Source of the DNA: Nocardioides pinisoli
Lineage (GTDB): Bacteria; Actinomycetota; Actinomycetes; Propionibacteriales; Nocardioidaceae
DNA length: 64,000 bases
Assembly: GCF_024199985.1 (NCBI RefSeq)
Contig: NZ_JANARS010000001.1
Coordinates: 682,001-746,000, forward strand
Reading direction: 5' to 3'
Positions 62,621 through 64,000 of this stretch are shown here, piece after piece. Under the pieces are notes generated by a model. The model saw nothing but the letters and a program-made list of their open reading frames with translations. It ran no database searches and was not told the origin of the DNA. Positions within the stretch are counted from its first letter, which is position 1, and every line of letters begins with the position of its first letter. A program made the position numbers and the translations under genes.

Positions 62621-63395
62621 TCAGCCGGCCAGCAGGTAGCCCAGTCCGACCGCGGCCGGCATCTTGCCGCCGGCGACCCCGACGTGCGACATGCCGTCCC
62701 ACACCACTGCCCGTCCGTCCGGGACGCCCGCGGCGGTCCGCTCGAAGAGGTCGCGGGTGTAGAAGTCGTCCGCCGTCCCGCCGAGGACGAGGGTCGGTGC
62801 CGTGACCCGGTCCAGCCGCGGCTCCAGGTCGAGCTCGTCCTCCGCGGCGATGGTGACGAGCATGTCGCGCGGGTCGGACGTCGTGAGCCGCCCCATCACC
62901 CAGCCGGCCGGGCGGGTGAGCAGGCGCAGGCGCGGCGGCGTCGCCGCGGCCACGATCGTGGCCGTCGCGGCGCCCGAGTCACCCGCCGCCGTCAGCCGCG
63001 CGACCTCGGCCATCACCGCCCTGCCCCGGGACGAGAGCCGGCAGGCCGCCCCGGCGAGCACGAGTCGTCGTACGAGCTCGGGTCGGTCCACGGCGAGCTG
63101 CAGGGCGATCGAACCGCCGGTCGAGGTCCCGTGGAGGAGGACCGGCTCACCGAGGTCCTGCTCGATCGCCGTGGCGTAGTCCGCGGCCAGGTCGGCCACC
63201 CGGGCGCCGGTTGACGAGGTGGACGGTGAAGTGGCGGGCGAACGGCGCCGCCCATGCCAGGGACGCCCGCCGGGTCGTGCCTGCGGGGTTGGCGTGCTCG
63301 GCCGTGAGCCCGGCGGCGACGAGGAGCACCGGCCCGTGCCCCGTCCTCAGGTAGGGCACGCCGCTGCTGAAGGTGCCTTCCTCGACCTCGGGCAC
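62621..63395 (-). pseudogene. Alpha/beta hydrolase split by a frameshift
   Basis: The N-terminal part (GTG at 63395; VPEVEEGTFSSGVPYLRTGHGPVLLVAAGL..., to HFTVHLVNRRPG) is in one frame. The rest (VADLAADYATAIEQDLGEPVLLHGTSTGGS..., 62621-63199) is in another. The two meet at 63197-63206 within a C/G-rich run. Together they make a normal hydrolase of ~257 residues with nucleophile elbow GTSTGG, Asp in GGTADDFYT and His in GMSHVGV. TACCGT lies 6 nt before the GTG. It could be a real lesion or an assembly error. Confidence 0.7.
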
Positions 63396-63456
63396 GCTCC
63401 CACGGTAGGCGTCGGGGGCCGAAACGTCCGACCGGACCAGACCAGGCCGGGCATGC

Positions 63457-63493
63457 AGAAGGGCCCCGGTCGGGACGTGACCGGGGCCCTTCT
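63457..63493 (-). terminator. Strong hairpin terminator after tRNA-Phe
   Basis: AGAAGGGCCCCGGTC and GACCGGGGCCCTTCT form a perfect 15-bp stem with a 7-nt GGGACGT loop, 8 nt downstream of the tRNA 3' end on the minus strand. Confidence 0.8.
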
Positions 63494-63500
63494 GTGCTTG

Positions 63501-63574
63501 TGGGCAGGGGCGGGGTCGAACCGCCGACCTATCACTTTTCAGGCGATCGCTCGTACCAACTGAGCTACCTGCCC
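63501..63574 (-). tRNA. tRNA-Phe (anticodon GAA)
   Basis: On the minus strand the cloverleaf is complete: acceptor GGGCAGG / CCTGCCC, D-stem GCTC / GAGC, anticodon stem ATCGC / GTGAT with loop CTGAAAA (anticodon GAA), T-stem GGCGG / CCGCC with loop TTCGACC, and discriminator A. The 3' CCA is not encoded (CAA follows). Length 74 nt. Confidence 0.95.
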
Positions 63575-63620
63575 AAGCGGGACGAGAATACATGAGCCCG
63601 GTGGCGAGGCGGGAATCGGC

Positions 63621-64000
63621 TCAGGCGCGCGGGGGGAGGTAGGCGGGGAGCTCGAGCCAGAACGACGATCCGACGCCCGGCGTGGACTCGCCCCGCACCG
63701 CGCCCCCCTCGCGCTCGGCGATGGTGCGCGACAGCGACAGCCCGAGCCCGCTGCCCTGGGTGGTGGGCGCCGCGAACCGCACGAACGGCTCGAAGACGTG
63801 CGCGAGCTGCTCGGGTGCGAGCCCCGGCCCGTCGTCGCGCACGATGATGCGCACCATCGGCTTCGCGCTCTCGCCGACCAGCTCCTCGGCGAACAGGTGC
63901 ACGGTCCCACCGTGGGGGTGGTGGTGGACGATCGCGTTGCCCAGCAGGTTGGCGAGGACCTGGCGGATCGCCGACGGGTGTCCCCACGCCGCGAGGCGGG
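63621..64000 (-). CDS. Sensor histidine kinase, C-terminal part
   Basis: The frame is open to the end of the window, so only the last ~126 residues are seen. They form the HATPase_c domain: N-box QVLANLLGNAIVHH (near 63930-63970), G1 box VRDDGPGLAPEQL, F-box HVFEPFVRF and G2 box QGSGLGLSLSRTIAEREGG. A short LELPAYLPPRA tail follows. The sensor domain and partner regulator lie outside the window. Confidence 0.9.
   Translation of the reverse strand, partial: RLAAWGHPSAIRQVLANLLGNAIVHHHPHGGTVHLFAEELVGESAKPMVRIIVRDDGPGLAPEQLAHVFEPFVRFAAPTTQGSGLGLSLSRTIAEREGGAVRGESTPGVGSSFWLELPAYLPPRA

Noticed and set aside
63575..63620. Second tRNA next to tRNA-Phe
   Set aside because: No second cloverleaf can be folded in this stretch on either strand.

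Overview
This is a chromosomal segment of a high-GC actinobacterium, most likely Nocardioides or a close relative in the Propionibacteriales (inference). The support is strongly GC-ending codons, a class I lysyl-tRNA synthetase, DUF3151, DUF3073, DUF3817, DUF1906 and sterol-carrier-like proteins, an actinobacterial-type PurS/PurQ/PurL system, and about two dozen genes whose start codon sits 6-7 nt after a TANNNT -10 element, a leaderless layout. There is no transposase, integrase, phage gene, rRNA or CRISPR array. One tRNA gene, Phe (GAA), is present.

Layout: 1-6.4 kb holds Pro/Gly/Tyr-rich membrane proteins, a PLP aminotransferase, pyrE, a DedA protein, a TrmH-type methyltransferase and a SigE-type sigma factor coupled to a membrane protein. 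6.5-9.9 kb holds class II aldolase and a MctP-like symporter with its DUF3311 partner. 9.9-14.2 kb holds an overlapping SWIM zinc-finger / 1007-residue DUF6493-like pair. 14.3-18.5 kb holds DUF3151, a thioesterase, two paralogous secreted repeat proteins and lysS. 18.7-20.8 kb holds a LuxR-type regulator and a lipid kinase. 20.9-25.4 kb is a purA-purD-DUF402-purB operon. 25.6-36.1 kb holds an MFS exporter, acylphosphatase, a beta-propeller protein, a LAL regulator with a small coupled ORF, purC, a SRPBCC protein and an acyl-CoA ligase. 36.4-46 kb holds DUF72, purS-purQ-(micro-ORF)-DUF3817, a secreted DUF1906 protein, an orphan WXG100/ESX-like group and purL. 46-49.8 kb holds a DrrAB-type ABC exporter divergent from a WYL regulator and a lipoprotein hydrolase. 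49.8-61.2 kb holds an SCP2-like protein, phosphoketolase, a GNAT, an M20 peptidase, a SRPBCC protein, an NAD-binding protein, purF, purM, DUF3073 and a valine/leucine dehydrogenase. 61.2-64 kb holds a propeller protein, a frame-disrupted hydrolase, tRNA-Phe and the end of a histidine kinase.

The unifying function is de novo purine synthesis: purA, purD, purB, purC, purS, purQ, purL, purF and purM are all here, split into several transcription units with unrelated genes between them. purN, purH and purE/purK are not in the window.

The most unusual feature is the intergenic DNA. At least nine different long inverted-repeat families, some in tandem, lie downstream of gene ends. None lies in a divergent promoter gap. 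Three catabolic promoters (symporter, acyl-CoA ligase, branched-chain dehydrogenase) carry a GTGAC-N4-GTCAC palindrome that fits a CRP/FNR-type site.
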